A program made the position numbers and the translations under genes. From the NCBI GenBank assembly GCA_023251435.1, contig JAHEYU010000015.1, forward strand, positions 34,129-96,807: a DNA stretch of 62,679 bases. The letters run 5' to 3'. The notes below the pieces were generated by a model that had not been told where the DNA came from, searched no databases, and saw nothing but the letters and a program-made list of their open reading frames with translations. Positions 37,606 to 45,539 of the stretch are shown here, in pieces. Within the stretch, counting starts at the first letter, position 1; each line of letters opens with the position of its first letter. The DNA is from Bacteroidota bacterium. Lineage in GTDB: Bacteria > Bacteroidota > Bacteroidia > Bacteroidales > Prolixibacteraceae.

Positions 37606-37640
37606 AAAAGGAATTTTCTCGCTGAAGTAAAAAGCATTTT

Positions 37641-39866
37641 ATGAAGAGACTAAGCATAATTAGCGCGCTTGTTCTGATTGCCGGACTGTTGGCTACATCT
37701 GCGCAAGTTGATTTGACCAGCCGGAAATCCGCGTTTAAAAATCCGCCCCGGCAATTTTATCCGATACCTTTCTGGCACATCAACGGCGAGATGACTGATG
37801 AGGGCATCGTTCAGCAAATGACCGATGCCAAGTTGAAAGCCAAGTTTAATGGAGTAGCCGTGCTGCCAGTTGCGCAAACCCAGCCCGATTTTTTGAGCGA
37901 AGCCTATTTCAAAAAATTTGGACTGATACTAGAAACGGCTAAAAAACTGGATGTGAATGTCATTTTATACGATGACACCGGTTTTCCGAGTGGAACTGCG
38001 GGCGGACAACTCGAAAAACGGTTCCCGCAGGATGTGCGAAAAACCATTGAAAAGAGTGAAGTTGTCAGAACGGGGCCTTCTTTTTGGAAATCGCCGGTAC
38101 CTGCAGGGAAATTAATGGCAGCGGTAGCTATGAATACCGAAACATTGGAACGCATCGACCTCCGCGGCTCAATAAATGAACATCAAATCCTGAACTGGCG
38201 CGTGCCAGCCGGCGAATGGCGGATCATGTTTTTTACCTGCAATACTGCCACGTTCTGGAAAAGTTATTTCCCGGTCGATTACCTGGATACCACAGCTGTC
38301 AATAATTTTATGAGCCTGACCTACGATAAATATGCCGAACAATTCAGTTCATATTTCGGCAATACCATCCAGTTGACATTTTTCGACGATGTGGGATTCC
38401 TACGGACAGAACGTACCTGGACCAACGCGTTCAACCAAAAATTCAGGGAAGTAAACGGGTTTGACCCTGCAGTATATTATCCGGCGTTGTGGTACAACAT
38501 TGGCCCTGAAACCGAGGCTGCCCGTGTCGCTTTTTTCAACACGCGGTCGGAGCTGATGGCTGAAGGCTACCCTAAGATGGTAACCAAATGGACAAAAAAA
38601 TACGGTTTGAAAAATACCGGACATCCGCCTGGAAATTACGCCATTCAGCCGGTTGACATGTCTGGCGATATTTTCAAATTTTACCGTTATACCGATCTTC
38701 CCCTTGCCGATTTGATTATTGAATATGGGCGGGGCCGCGATGGTTTTAAACTGATTAGTTCGGCTTCCGACCTGTACGACCGGCCCATAACCGCCACCGA
38801 AATATACGGCGCATTGAAGGAAGAACTTGTTGATTCATTGATGCTTTACCGGGCATTGATGGAAATTCAGGCACGGGGCATCAATTTCGTGATTCCTCAC
38901 GGAATGTGGTACGAACCTTCGAAAGTTTCCATTCCGCCATTGGTTTCGCCCTTTAGCAAAAAACTGGCTCCGGGGCTTCCTACGTACAGCGAATACGTCG
39001 CTCGCACCTGCTACTTGCTGCAAGGTGGCCGCAGGGTTTCTGATATTGCCCTGCTTTACCCGATTGCCAGTTTGCAGGGCGGCTTTTATTTCGATTCGCC
39101 CGACAACAAAAGGGCAGGAACATGGGCGTATCCTGAAGCCGATTATCTCAAAATCAGCAATATGCTGACCAATGAAATACGTCGTGATTTTACTTTCGTG
39201 CACCCGGAATATCTGGCAACCGACAAATATTCAGTACAAAAAGGGCAGTTGCACCTCAACAATAACGAGAATTTTCAGGATTATAAAACGATCATCATTC
39301 CCGGTGGAAAGGTAATTTCAGTAGAAGCTCTCCGGAAAATTAAACTGTTTTATGATGCAGGCGGAAAAGTGATAGCCACCACGCTACTGCCATCTTTATC
39401 AGCCGAATTGGGCAAGGATCAGGAAATAGTAAAACTGGTAGCCGAACTATTTGGGGCTAATGCCACGAAGAATCCGCAGGTGCAAACCAACAATCAGGGT
39501 GGAAAAGCACTGTTTATCCCGAATCCAGCCACGAAGGTTTTATCTGAAGTTCTTGTCGGATTTGCTCCCGATGCCGATGTCCGGTTTGCAGAAAACCCCG
39601 CGATAACAAGCAAACTGGGCGTGTTTTCTTACCTGCACAAAATTCACAACGGCAAAGACATTTACTTTTTTGCCAATTCAAGCGACAACGAAATAGATAC
39701 CGAAGTTTTGCTTCGTGGAAAACTAAACCTCGAAAACTGGAATCCGCACACTGGAGTAGTTTCTCGGTTGGCAAAGGTTTCTTACATCCGGGAAAACGGA
39801 CAAACATTTACCCGGTGTAAATTGAATTTGAAAGGAGTTCAATCAACGTTTTGGATCAGTAGATAA
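37641..39866 (+). CDS. GH106-related glycoside hydrolase (putative alpha-L-rhamnosidase)
   Basis: The 741-residue product has a signal peptide (MKRLSIISALVLIAGLLATSAQ). The TIM-barrel part (about 30-460) has the opening typical of GH106-like enzymes, PFWHINGEMTDEGIVQQM, with YDDTGFPSGTAGGQL and FFDDVGF. A likely catalytic Glu is E387 in TATEIYGALKEE. A Rossmann-like domain (about 470-620, YKTIIIPGGKVIS) follows. It is clearly shorter than classical GH106 enzymes (about 1100 residues) because the C-terminal beta-sandwich domains are missing, so specificity is uncertain. Co-location with the sulfatase-GH78 gene supports rhamnose-containing substrates. No SusC/SusD pair or regulator lies nearby. 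Confidence 0.72.
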   Translation: MKRLSIISALVLIAGLLATSAQVDLTSRKSAFKNPPRQFYPIPFWHINGEMTDEGIVQQMTDAKLKAKFNGVAVLPVAQTQPDFLSEAYFKKFGLILETAKKLDVNVILYDDTGFPSGTAGGQLEKRFPQDVRKTIEKSEVVRTGPSFWKSPVPAGKLMAAVAMNTETLERIDLRGSINEHQILNWRVPAGEWRIMFFTCNTATFWKSYFPVDYLDTTAVNNFMSLTYDKYAEQFSSYFGNTIQLTFFDDVGFLRTERTWTNAFNQKFREVNGFDPAVYYPALWYNIGPETEAARVAFFNTRSELMAEGYPKMVTKWTKKYGLKNTGHPPGNYAIQPVDMSGDIFKFYRYTDLPLADLIIEYGRGRDGFKLISSASDLYDRPITATEIYGALKEELVDSLMLYRALMEIQARGINFVIPHGMWYEPSKVSIPPLVSPFSKKLAPGLPTYSEYVARTCYLLQGGRRVSDIALLYPIASLQGGFYFDSPDNKRAGTWAYPEADYLKISNMLTNEIRRDFTFVHPEYLATDKYSVQKGQLHLNNNENFQDYKTIIIPGGKVISVEALRKIKLFYDAGGKVIATTLLPSLSAELGKDQEIVKLVAELFGANATKNPQVQTNNQGGKALFIPNPATKVLSEVLVGFAPDADVRFAENPAITSKLGVFSYLHKIHNGKDIYFFANSSDNEIDTEVLLRGKLNLENWNPHTGVVSRLAKVSYIRENGQTFTRCKLNLKGVQSTFWISR

Positions 39867-40021
39867 AGAATTCGTTGGTGTTTTTTTGAAGATGGGTCGA
39901 TTAATATCAATTATAAAACGAACATTTTGCTTCACAGACTCATTGAGAATGATAGAAAATCCCAACTATTCATGTTGCTTAATTTGCCTAAAGGCCTAAA
40001 CTGACACTGGTTATATCTGAT

Positions 40022-40546
40022 CTATTTTGGTCCGATCAGTTCAATAAAGTTTCCATCCGGATCCTGTACAAGCACAAACTGGCGGGTTTCGTCGAGCATC
40101 GAGGGCGTTTTTCCGAGCATTTTTACATCATGCTTTTTGATTCGCTCTAAAAAAGGTTTCATCGACTTTACAAAGATGGTAATGTATTGTATGCCGGTAT
40201 CGTCGGGCACATAGTTTTGTTTTGGATGGTTCGCTTTTTTGCCAAACGACATCAACTTCCATTCAGGAGCATTTTCGCTGTTTTCGAGTTTCAGCACTTT
40301 AACATCAAAGCGGTTTCCGTTGCTTAATCCCAATTCTTTTGACTTGTCGGCATCGACACTAAACTCTCCGGTTTTTACCATCCCGATAACATTCAGGTAA
40401 AAGTCGAGGGATTTGTTGAGGTCTTCAACTACTACACCAATAGAAATACCCGATTTGGCAAAATCATCGGGAGCCTGATTGGCAAACGAGGGAAATTCAA
40501 TCAATAAAACTGCCAGTAGAATAAACGATTTTAGAAGATTTTTCAT
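40022..40546 (-). CDS. Exported VOC (glyoxalase/bleomycin-resistance fold) protein
   Basis: The product has 174 residues from the ATG at 40546, which gives a clean signal peptide (MKNLLKSFILLAVLLIEFPSFANQ). Upstream in-frame residues overlap the OstA-like gene and are not credible. The mature part is one VOC domain with two beta-alpha-beta-beta-beta units: IGVVVEDLNKSLDFYLNVIG and FVLVQDPDGNFIELIGPK, where D and E of DPDGNFIEL are usual metal or substrate positions. The reaction is unknown. It is the last gene of the minus-strand envelope operon, 7 bases after the OstA-like gene. Export is unusual for this family. Confidence 0.8.
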   Translation of the reverse strand: MKNLLKSFILLAVLLIEFPSFANQAPDDFAKSGISIGVVVEDLNKSLDFYLNVIGMVKTGEFSVDADKSKELGLSNGNRFDVKVLKLENSENAPEWKLMSFGKKANHPKQNYVPDDTGIQYITIFVKSMKPFLERIKKHDVKMLGKTPSMLDETRQFVLVQDPDGNFIELIGPK

Positions 40547-40553
40547 AAGTTTA

Positions 40554-42344
40554 TTATTTAGGTTGTTCAGTAATAGGCTTAGCAACGGGTTCAGAAGGCA
40601 CCTCGGCAGCGGGAAAACGGAAAATATCTTTTTTCGATTTGGGTCTGATGTCTTCCATCCATTTAAAACCGGGTAATATTTTATCACCTTCATCAATGTT
40701 GGCCATTGGCTTTAGCTCACCTTCCGGCGACTTGATAAATGTAATTTTTTGAACTTTCCCGTTATTCAGGTAAATCGTTATGTTACTGCTTTCGGCTTTG
40801 TTCAGCCCGATTATTCCATCCTTGTCGCGGGCATAATAGTTCGATTGTCCGTTGCCGTTTACATTTATTCTGTATAGTTCATTTTTCCGGATAAAACCGG
40901 TCATATTTTTCCCTTTTATCTGGTTAAACCGCAGGCTGTCGTCTTCCATCGAAATAATAAATGCATCATCATTCATTTTCACTTCGTCGGGGTCTTTGCT
41001 CCTGTTTACCATTTCTATAAATTTGGCAGTTAGTTGGTTATTGTTCGACCATACCACCGGATCTGTATATAGCTGAATGGTGGTGTCTTTCGACCAATAA
41101 ACCAGCGAATCGCATTTGCCCTGAAAATCATTTCTAAAAAACCTGACTTTGCGATAGGCCAGCACCAACCGCGCATCTTTGGGTTTTTCAACAATTGTGG
41201 AATCAGCCATTAATGTTGTATCAGTCAAAGCCGGAAGGATTGCAGAAATCGAGTCAGTATTTAAAACGGGGGCGCTTGTGATTGCAATTTCAGGAACAGC
41301 AACGGCCAGACTGTCGCCAACAGCTTTTTTGGGAGTCACTAAAACCGCTGGTGTTTTGGCCTTTACCGTTTTCCGGATGGTGGTAGTATCGGGTATTGTT
41401 CGAAGTATTTCGGCATGCAAAAACAGCGTATCCTGTTCCGAAAACATGATCAGCACTGCAGAATCGGTGGCCAGGGCAATTTTACTGATGTCGTTGTATT
41501 CAATGCGGTTTCCCTCAACAATAATGCTGTTTTCAATGTCCTGAAGGTGCGCATTTCCAAGTGCAAGTCCTTCTCCCTTTTCTTTGTCGTAAAAAATTGA
41601 ATCGGCTTTTACTTTTTGTTTTGCATTCCAGATGATTGGCTTTTTTGTTAGATTGGCCAGATTTTTCATGCTGTCGTACCAGCCATATTCAGCATAAAGC
41701 GTGTCTTTTTCGTTGAAAATATGGGTTGGACCTTCGATATAAACTTTTTGGGTGTTTGTAAAATATATCAGCGTGTCCGATTTTATTTTATAGTCTTTGG
41801 TAAGGCCATCAACATTTGTCCTGAAGTAGGCTTTCTTTTCGTTGACGTAATATTGTCCGATCAGTGAGGTAAGTACGTTGGTCGAGTCTTTTACGGTTCC
41901 CGAATAGTTGTACGAAGCCATGTCGTTGATCATGTTATAATCAAGCGAATCAGTGGTTAAGGTAACCTGTTTATCTATTAGTTTTACATTCCGGCGGGCT
42001 TTGGCAAGTTTTGTGTTTCCGCTGTAATTGATGAAGTCGGCATACATATTAAGCGTGTCGCCACGAACAATGTGCACATTTCCGAAAGCGTCAACCGTAT
42101 TGTTGGTGTAAGAATACAAACTGTCGCACCACATAAATGCGCCATCCACCTTTATCTGCACGTTTCCCAGAAGCCGCTGTGCATTGGCAACGATTTGTTC
42201 GTTGTAGTTCATCTCGTCGCAATGAACAATCTCCACCCTTTTTTTAGTTTGAGCCAGGGTAATTCCTGAAAATGCCATCAATCCGATGAAGGTGACAAGA
42301 ATAAGGCGACTGCCCGTTAGTAACATTGAACCCGATTTTGTCAT
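40554..42344 (-). CDS. OstA/LptA-like outer membrane biogenesis protein
   Basis: The 596-residue product has a signal peptide (about 1-32) and an N-terminal OstA-like beta-jellyroll (about 35-290). This domain contains repeated strand units such as FGNVHIVRGDTLNMYADFIN and VYIEGPTHIFNEKDTLYAEYG, as seen in LptA and the periplasmic part of LptD. A Pro/Ala/Val-rich insertion (about 320-400) separates it from a C-terminal part with RKVRFFRNDFQGKCDSLVY. It is probably involved in moving or inserting lipopolysaccharide. It lies 5 bases after the MoxR-like gene in an operon of envelope folding factors. Confidence 0.8.
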   Translation of the reverse strand: MTKSGSMLLTGSRLILVTFIGLMAFSGITLAQTKKRVEIVHCDEMNYNEQIVANAQRLLGNVQIKVDGAFMWCDSLYSYTNNTVDAFGNVHIVRGDTLNMYADFINYSGNTKLAKARRNVKLIDKQVTLTTDSLDYNMINDMASYNYSGTVKDSTNVLTSLIGQYYVNEKKAYFRTNVDGLTKDYKIKSDTLIYFTNTQKVYIEGPTHIFNEKDTLYAEYGWYDSMKNLANLTKKPIIWNAKQKVKADSIFYDKEKGEGLALGNAHLQDIENSIIVEGNRIEYNDISKIALATDSAVLIMFSEQDTLFLHAEILRTIPDTTTIRKTVKAKTPAVLVTPKKAVGDSLAVAVPEIAITSAPVLNTDSISAILPALTDTTLMADSTIVEKPKDARLVLAYRKVRFFRNDFQGKCDSLVYWSKDTTIQLYTDPVVWSNNNQLTAKFIEMVNRSKDPDEVKMNDDAFIISMEDDSLRFNQIKGKNMTGFIRKNELYRINVNGNGQSNYYARDKDGIIGLNKAESSNITIYLNNGKVQKITFIKSPEGELKPMANIDEGDKILPGFKWMEDIRPKSKKDIFRFPAAEVPSEPVAKPITEQPK

Positions 42345-42349
42345 TCAGT

Positions 42350-43315
42350 TTATTGCATCAATTCCGAAATAATGTCTTCGACCGAAATATTTTCGGCTTC
42401 GGCCTTGTAGTTTTTAATGATGCGGTGACGAAGAATACTCACAGCTACCTTTTTTATGTCGTCAATATCAGGAGAAAATTTTCCCTGAAGCGCGGCATGG
42501 GTTTTTGCTCCTAAAACCAGGTATTGCGAGGCACGCGGTCCTGCTCCCCATTTCAGGTATTTGTTGGCAACAGTTGCGGCCATTTCTGTATTTGGCCGTG
42601 TTTTCGACGACAGGCTGACGGCATATTTAAGTACATTTTCGTTTACCGGAACTTTCAAAATCAAATCCTGAAAATATCGGATTTCCTCTTTCGAGATAAT
42701 CTCTTTCAGGTGAGCAGAGAAATCGGAAGTCGTGTTTTGTACAATTGTCAGCTCGTCCTCAAATTTGGGATAATCGAGCCAGATCGAAAACATGAAACGG
42801 TCGAGCTGCGCTTCGGGAAGCGGATAAGTTCCTTCCTGCTCGATTGGATTTTGAGTCGCCAGAACAAAAAACGGGTTGTCGAGCAGGTATTTCTGACCGG
42901 CAGCGGTTACCGAATGTTCCTGCATGGCTTCGAGCAGTGCGGCTTGTGTTTTGGGCGGTGTGCGGTTGATTTCGTCGGCCAGAATGATGTTGGCAAAAAT
43001 TGGCCCGCGAATAAATTTGAATTCGCGGTCTTTGTCCAGAATTTCGGTACCTATGATATCCGATGGCATCAGGTCGGGAGTAAACTGAATTCGTTTGTAT
43101 TGAAGTCCAAGTACTTCGGAAATGGTATTTACGAGCAGGGTTTTTGCAAGCCCCGGAACACCGATCAGTAAACAATGTCCGCGACTAAACATGGCAACCA
43201 GCACCTGATTGATGATTTCATCCTGTCCGTAAATCCGTTTTTTTATTTCGGAACGCAACTGGTCAAATTTATTGCTCAGTGCGTTTACAGCTTCAACTTC
43301 GTTTTTAAAAGTCAT
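42350..43315 (-). CDS. MoxR-family AAA+ ATPase
   Basis: The 321-residue product has Walker A GVPGLAKT (about 58-65), Walker B IILADEINRTPPKTQAALLE, sensor-1 VLATQNPIEQEGTYPLPEAQ and the arginine-finger region LDRFMFSIWL. The C-terminal lid has the KTHAALQGKFSPDIDDIKK type segment. MoxR ATPases act as chaperones that load cofactors or activate partners, often with a DUF58 or von Willebrand protein. None of those partners is adjacent here; instead it sits between a PPIase and an OstA-like gene. Confidence 0.92.
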   Translation of the reverse strand: MTFKNEVEAVNALSNKFDQLRSEIKKRIYGQDEIINQVLVAMFSRGHCLLIGVPGLAKTLLVNTISEVLGLQYKRIQFTPDLMPSDIIGTEILDKDREFKFIRGPIFANIILADEINRTPPKTQAALLEAMQEHSVTAAGQKYLLDNPFFVLATQNPIEQEGTYPLPEAQLDRFMFSIWLDYPKFEDELTIVQNTTSDFSAHLKEIISKEEIRYFQDLILKVPVNENVLKYAVSLSSKTRPNTEMAATVANKYLKWGAGPRASQYLVLGAKTHAALQGKFSPDIDDIKKVAVSILRHRIIKNYKAEAENISVEDIISELMQ

Positions 43316-43322
43316 CTTTTCC

Positions 43323-44678
43323 TTATTTTATCCAACCTTTGTATTTAAAATTACAATTCATGTAAGTAGGATCGATGCGAACATAAGTTCCCAATTGTTT
43401 TTCGCGAATCCATTCGTCCATCACTTTATCTTTTTTCGAAGCCATGTAAATATCGCTTAGCTCAACGTAATCGTCGCGAAGATTGGCTTTGTGAGTTTCG
43501 CTTTTCTTGAGCAGCTTGATAATTTTATATACTTGCTTTTGTTTTTCGTCAATGGTCTTAATCGGAGCCGATATCTCATTGATTTTCATCGTTGATATTA
43601 CTTTACTGACATCAGGATCAAGTTCATCAAGTTTCCATTTCGAATCGCCGGTTTCAGGATTGATTACCACTCCACCGTTGTTGCGCGAGTTTTTGTCGTA
43701 CGAATACCGCAGGGCGGCATCTTCAAACGTAAAAGTTGCTTTACGAATAAAATCGGCGATACTGTCAACCTGACCGAATGCTTTTGCAAGCGATTCTGGA
43801 GAAACTTTTGGTTTCATCAGGATGTGACGTGTTTTAACCTGTTCTCCTTTGCGATCCATTACCTGAATAATGTGGTAGCCAAACTCACTTTTTACGACAT
43901 TCGATATTTTATCGCCTTTCAGGTTAAATGCTGCTGCAGCATAAGCCGGATCAAGGTTTCCACGACCCATGTATTCAATTTCACCACCATTGCGTGCCGA
44001 CATAGGATCTTCAGAATAAATAACTGCCATCGGGCCAAAACTGCTTTCGCCGCTTTCAATCCTGCGTTTCAAATCGCGAAGGGCAGCTTTAATGCGGTCC
44101 TCTTCTTCAAGAGTAATCACGGGTTGCACAACAATCTGTGCATATTCAATCTGCGCGTCAATTTTTGGAATTTCTGCTTCCGGAAGGTTTCTGAAATGCA
44201 AACGAACTTCGGCTGGTGTTACAGTTACTTTGTCGAGTATTTTGCCCTGCATTTGCTGGGTCATTTGCTGATTTTTAATCACATCCTGCATATCGGCTTT
44301 CAGTTCCATGATCGACTTTTTGAAGTAGGCTTCTACTTCTTTTTCTGATCCCAAATGCGAAATGAAATATTGGATACGTTGTTCGAGATTCTGGTTTATC
44401 TGGCTGTCGCTCACCGTAATGGTGGTGTCTTGTTCAGCCTCGGCCAGTAATAGTTTTTCAACCAGAAAATTTTCCAGAATTTCACATTTCATATCTCCTT
44501 CAGTTGTAATTCCCTGTGCCTGTTGTTGTTGAAACATATTTTCAATGTCCGATTTCAGGATGGTGTTTTTACCAACAACAGCTACAATCTGGTCAATAAC
44601 TTTATCTTGCGCATTGGTTTGATTGCTTAATGCCACAAATCCAGACAGGATAAATAAACCAATTAGTTTTCTGATCAT
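43323..44678 (-). CDS. SurA-like periplasmic peptidylprolyl isomerase
   Basis: The 451-residue product has a signal peptide (MIRKLIGLFILSGFVALSNQ, then TNAQ). A SurA N-terminal domain (about 25-170) contains VVGKNTILKSDIENMFQQQQ. Two parvulin domains follow (about 175-275 with EYMGRGNLDPAYAAAAFNLK and FGYHIIQVMDRKGE, and about 280-375). SurA escorts unfolded outer-membrane proteins across the periplasm. It follows a SurA-like lipoprotein gene by 6 bases and precedes moxR by 7 bases, so all are one operon. Confidence 0.9.
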   Translation of the reverse strand: MIRKLIGLFILSGFVALSNQTNAQDKVIDQIVAVVGKNTILKSDIENMFQQQQAQGITTEGDMKCEILENFLVEKLLLAEAEQDTTITVSDSQINQNLEQRIQYFISHLGSEKEVEAYFKKSIMELKADMQDVIKNQQMTQQMQGKILDKVTVTPAEVRLHFRNLPEAEIPKIDAQIEYAQIVVQPVITLEEEDRIKAALRDLKRRIESGESSFGPMAVIYSEDPMSARNGGEIEYMGRGNLDPAYAAAAFNLKGDKISNVVKSEFGYHIIQVMDRKGEQVKTRHILMKPKVSPESLAKAFGQVDSIADFIRKATFTFEDAALRYSYDKNSRNNGGVVINPETGDSKWKLDELDPDVSKVISTMKINEISAPIKTIDEKQKQVYKIIKLLKKSETHKANLRDDYVELSDIYMASKKDKVMDEWIREKQLGTYVRIDPTYMNCNFKYKGWIK

Positions 44679-44684
44679 AAACGA

Positions 44685-45539
44685 TTATTTTTTTGTTTTA
44701 AATAGTTTAACCTTTTTACTGTCAAGGCCTTCTTTGTAAATGTCTTTTTCAATTTGTTTCAGAAACTGGATTTTTTGTTTGCTAAGAATCAGGTTCCTAA
44801 TATCGTTATATACGTATTCTACCGGCGAAACCTGCCCCGAAAGGCGGTAATCGCGGATGAAAACAATATAGTAATAATTCATATCACTGCTTTCGATGAA
44901 GCGGTTTCTTTCTAGTATGCTTTGCTGGTCGGTAGTTTCAACGGGTGTATTCGTCAGTACCAAGTCAGCAGCTACCCATTGATCGTTAAAACGGTCGTAG
45001 GCTTTTGCATACGTCATACAATATTCATTCAACCGGGCCTGTTTTTCCGGATCGTTTGATGTACAAAGCTCTTTTATGTTTTCGGGACTCGAAACCACCA
45101 GTGGAATTTTAATGTAAATCGCTTTTACAATGTTCCGGTTCAGTATAAAACTTTCCTTGTTTTTGCTGAAGTAATCCTGAACGTCGGTTTCTTTCACCGT
45201 GGTATCCATCTTTTGTTTCATCAACTCGTTTTTGTAACGATAAACAATCAGCGAGTTGCGGTATTCTTCGAGTTCTTCTTTTACATCTTTCATATCCTGG
45301 CCCAGATTTTCTTCAGCTTTCAGCAAGAGCAGTTCGCGCTGAATCCATTTTTTGATGTAGTCGTCGGCCCAAAGTGTGCTGTCGGTTTCGTCAAGGTAGT
45401 CAGGCACATTCTTTTTTAGCTCATCAAGCGTTAAAACGCGAACGCCCACCTTTGCAATGAGTTCGCTATTGTCAACAAACACGCTGCACGAGGTCAGAAT
45501 TAATGCAAGAACAACTATATAGAAAGCTGATTTATTCAT
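44685..45539 (-). CDS. SurA-N-like lipoprotein without a PPIase domain
   Basis: The 284-residue product carries a lipoprotein signal (LALILTSCSVF, Cys about 18). The helical body includes VLTLDELKKNVPDYLDETD, a long charged helix (ELEEYRNSLIVYRYKNELMK) and a DYFSKNKESFILN segment, as in the SurA/PrsA chaperone domain. The isomerase domain motifs seen in its neighbours (GxxHI, AF.L..G) are absent. It overlaps the upstream PPIase gene by 4 bases and is 6 bases before the SurA-like gene. It may be a membrane-tethered partner chaperone; this is inferred. Confidence 0.7.
   Translation of the reverse strand: MNKSAFYIVVLALILTSCSVFVDNSELIAKVGVRVLTLDELKKNVPDYLDETDSTLWADDYIKKWIQRELLLLKAEENLGQDMKDVKEELEEYRNSLIVYRYKNELMKQKMDTTVKETDVQDYFSKNKESFILNRNIVKAIYIKIPLVVSSPENIKELCTSNDPEKQARLNEYCMTYAKAYDRFNDQWVAADLVLTNTPVETTDQQSILERNRFIESSDMNYYYIVFIRDYRLSGQVSPVEYVYNDIRNLILSKQKIQFLKQIEKDIYKEGLDSKKVKLFKTKK

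Noticed and set aside
34036-39866. A full polysaccharide utilisation locus
   Set aside because: There is no SusC/SusD pair, hybrid two-component system or transporter; only two enzymes are present.
33834-40021. tRNA-Lys as an integrase attachment site with a downstream repeat of its 3' end
   Set aside because: I found no copy of the tRNA 3' end after the two carbohydrate genes and no integrase gene.
40547-40696. N-terminal extension of the VOC protein
   Set aside because: The extra 50 residues overlap the OstA-like gene and hide a clean signal peptide starting at 40546.
42524-43171. A long plus-strand open frame across the MoxR gene
   Set aside because: It is antisense to a gene with complete AAA+ motifs and has no recognisable domain.
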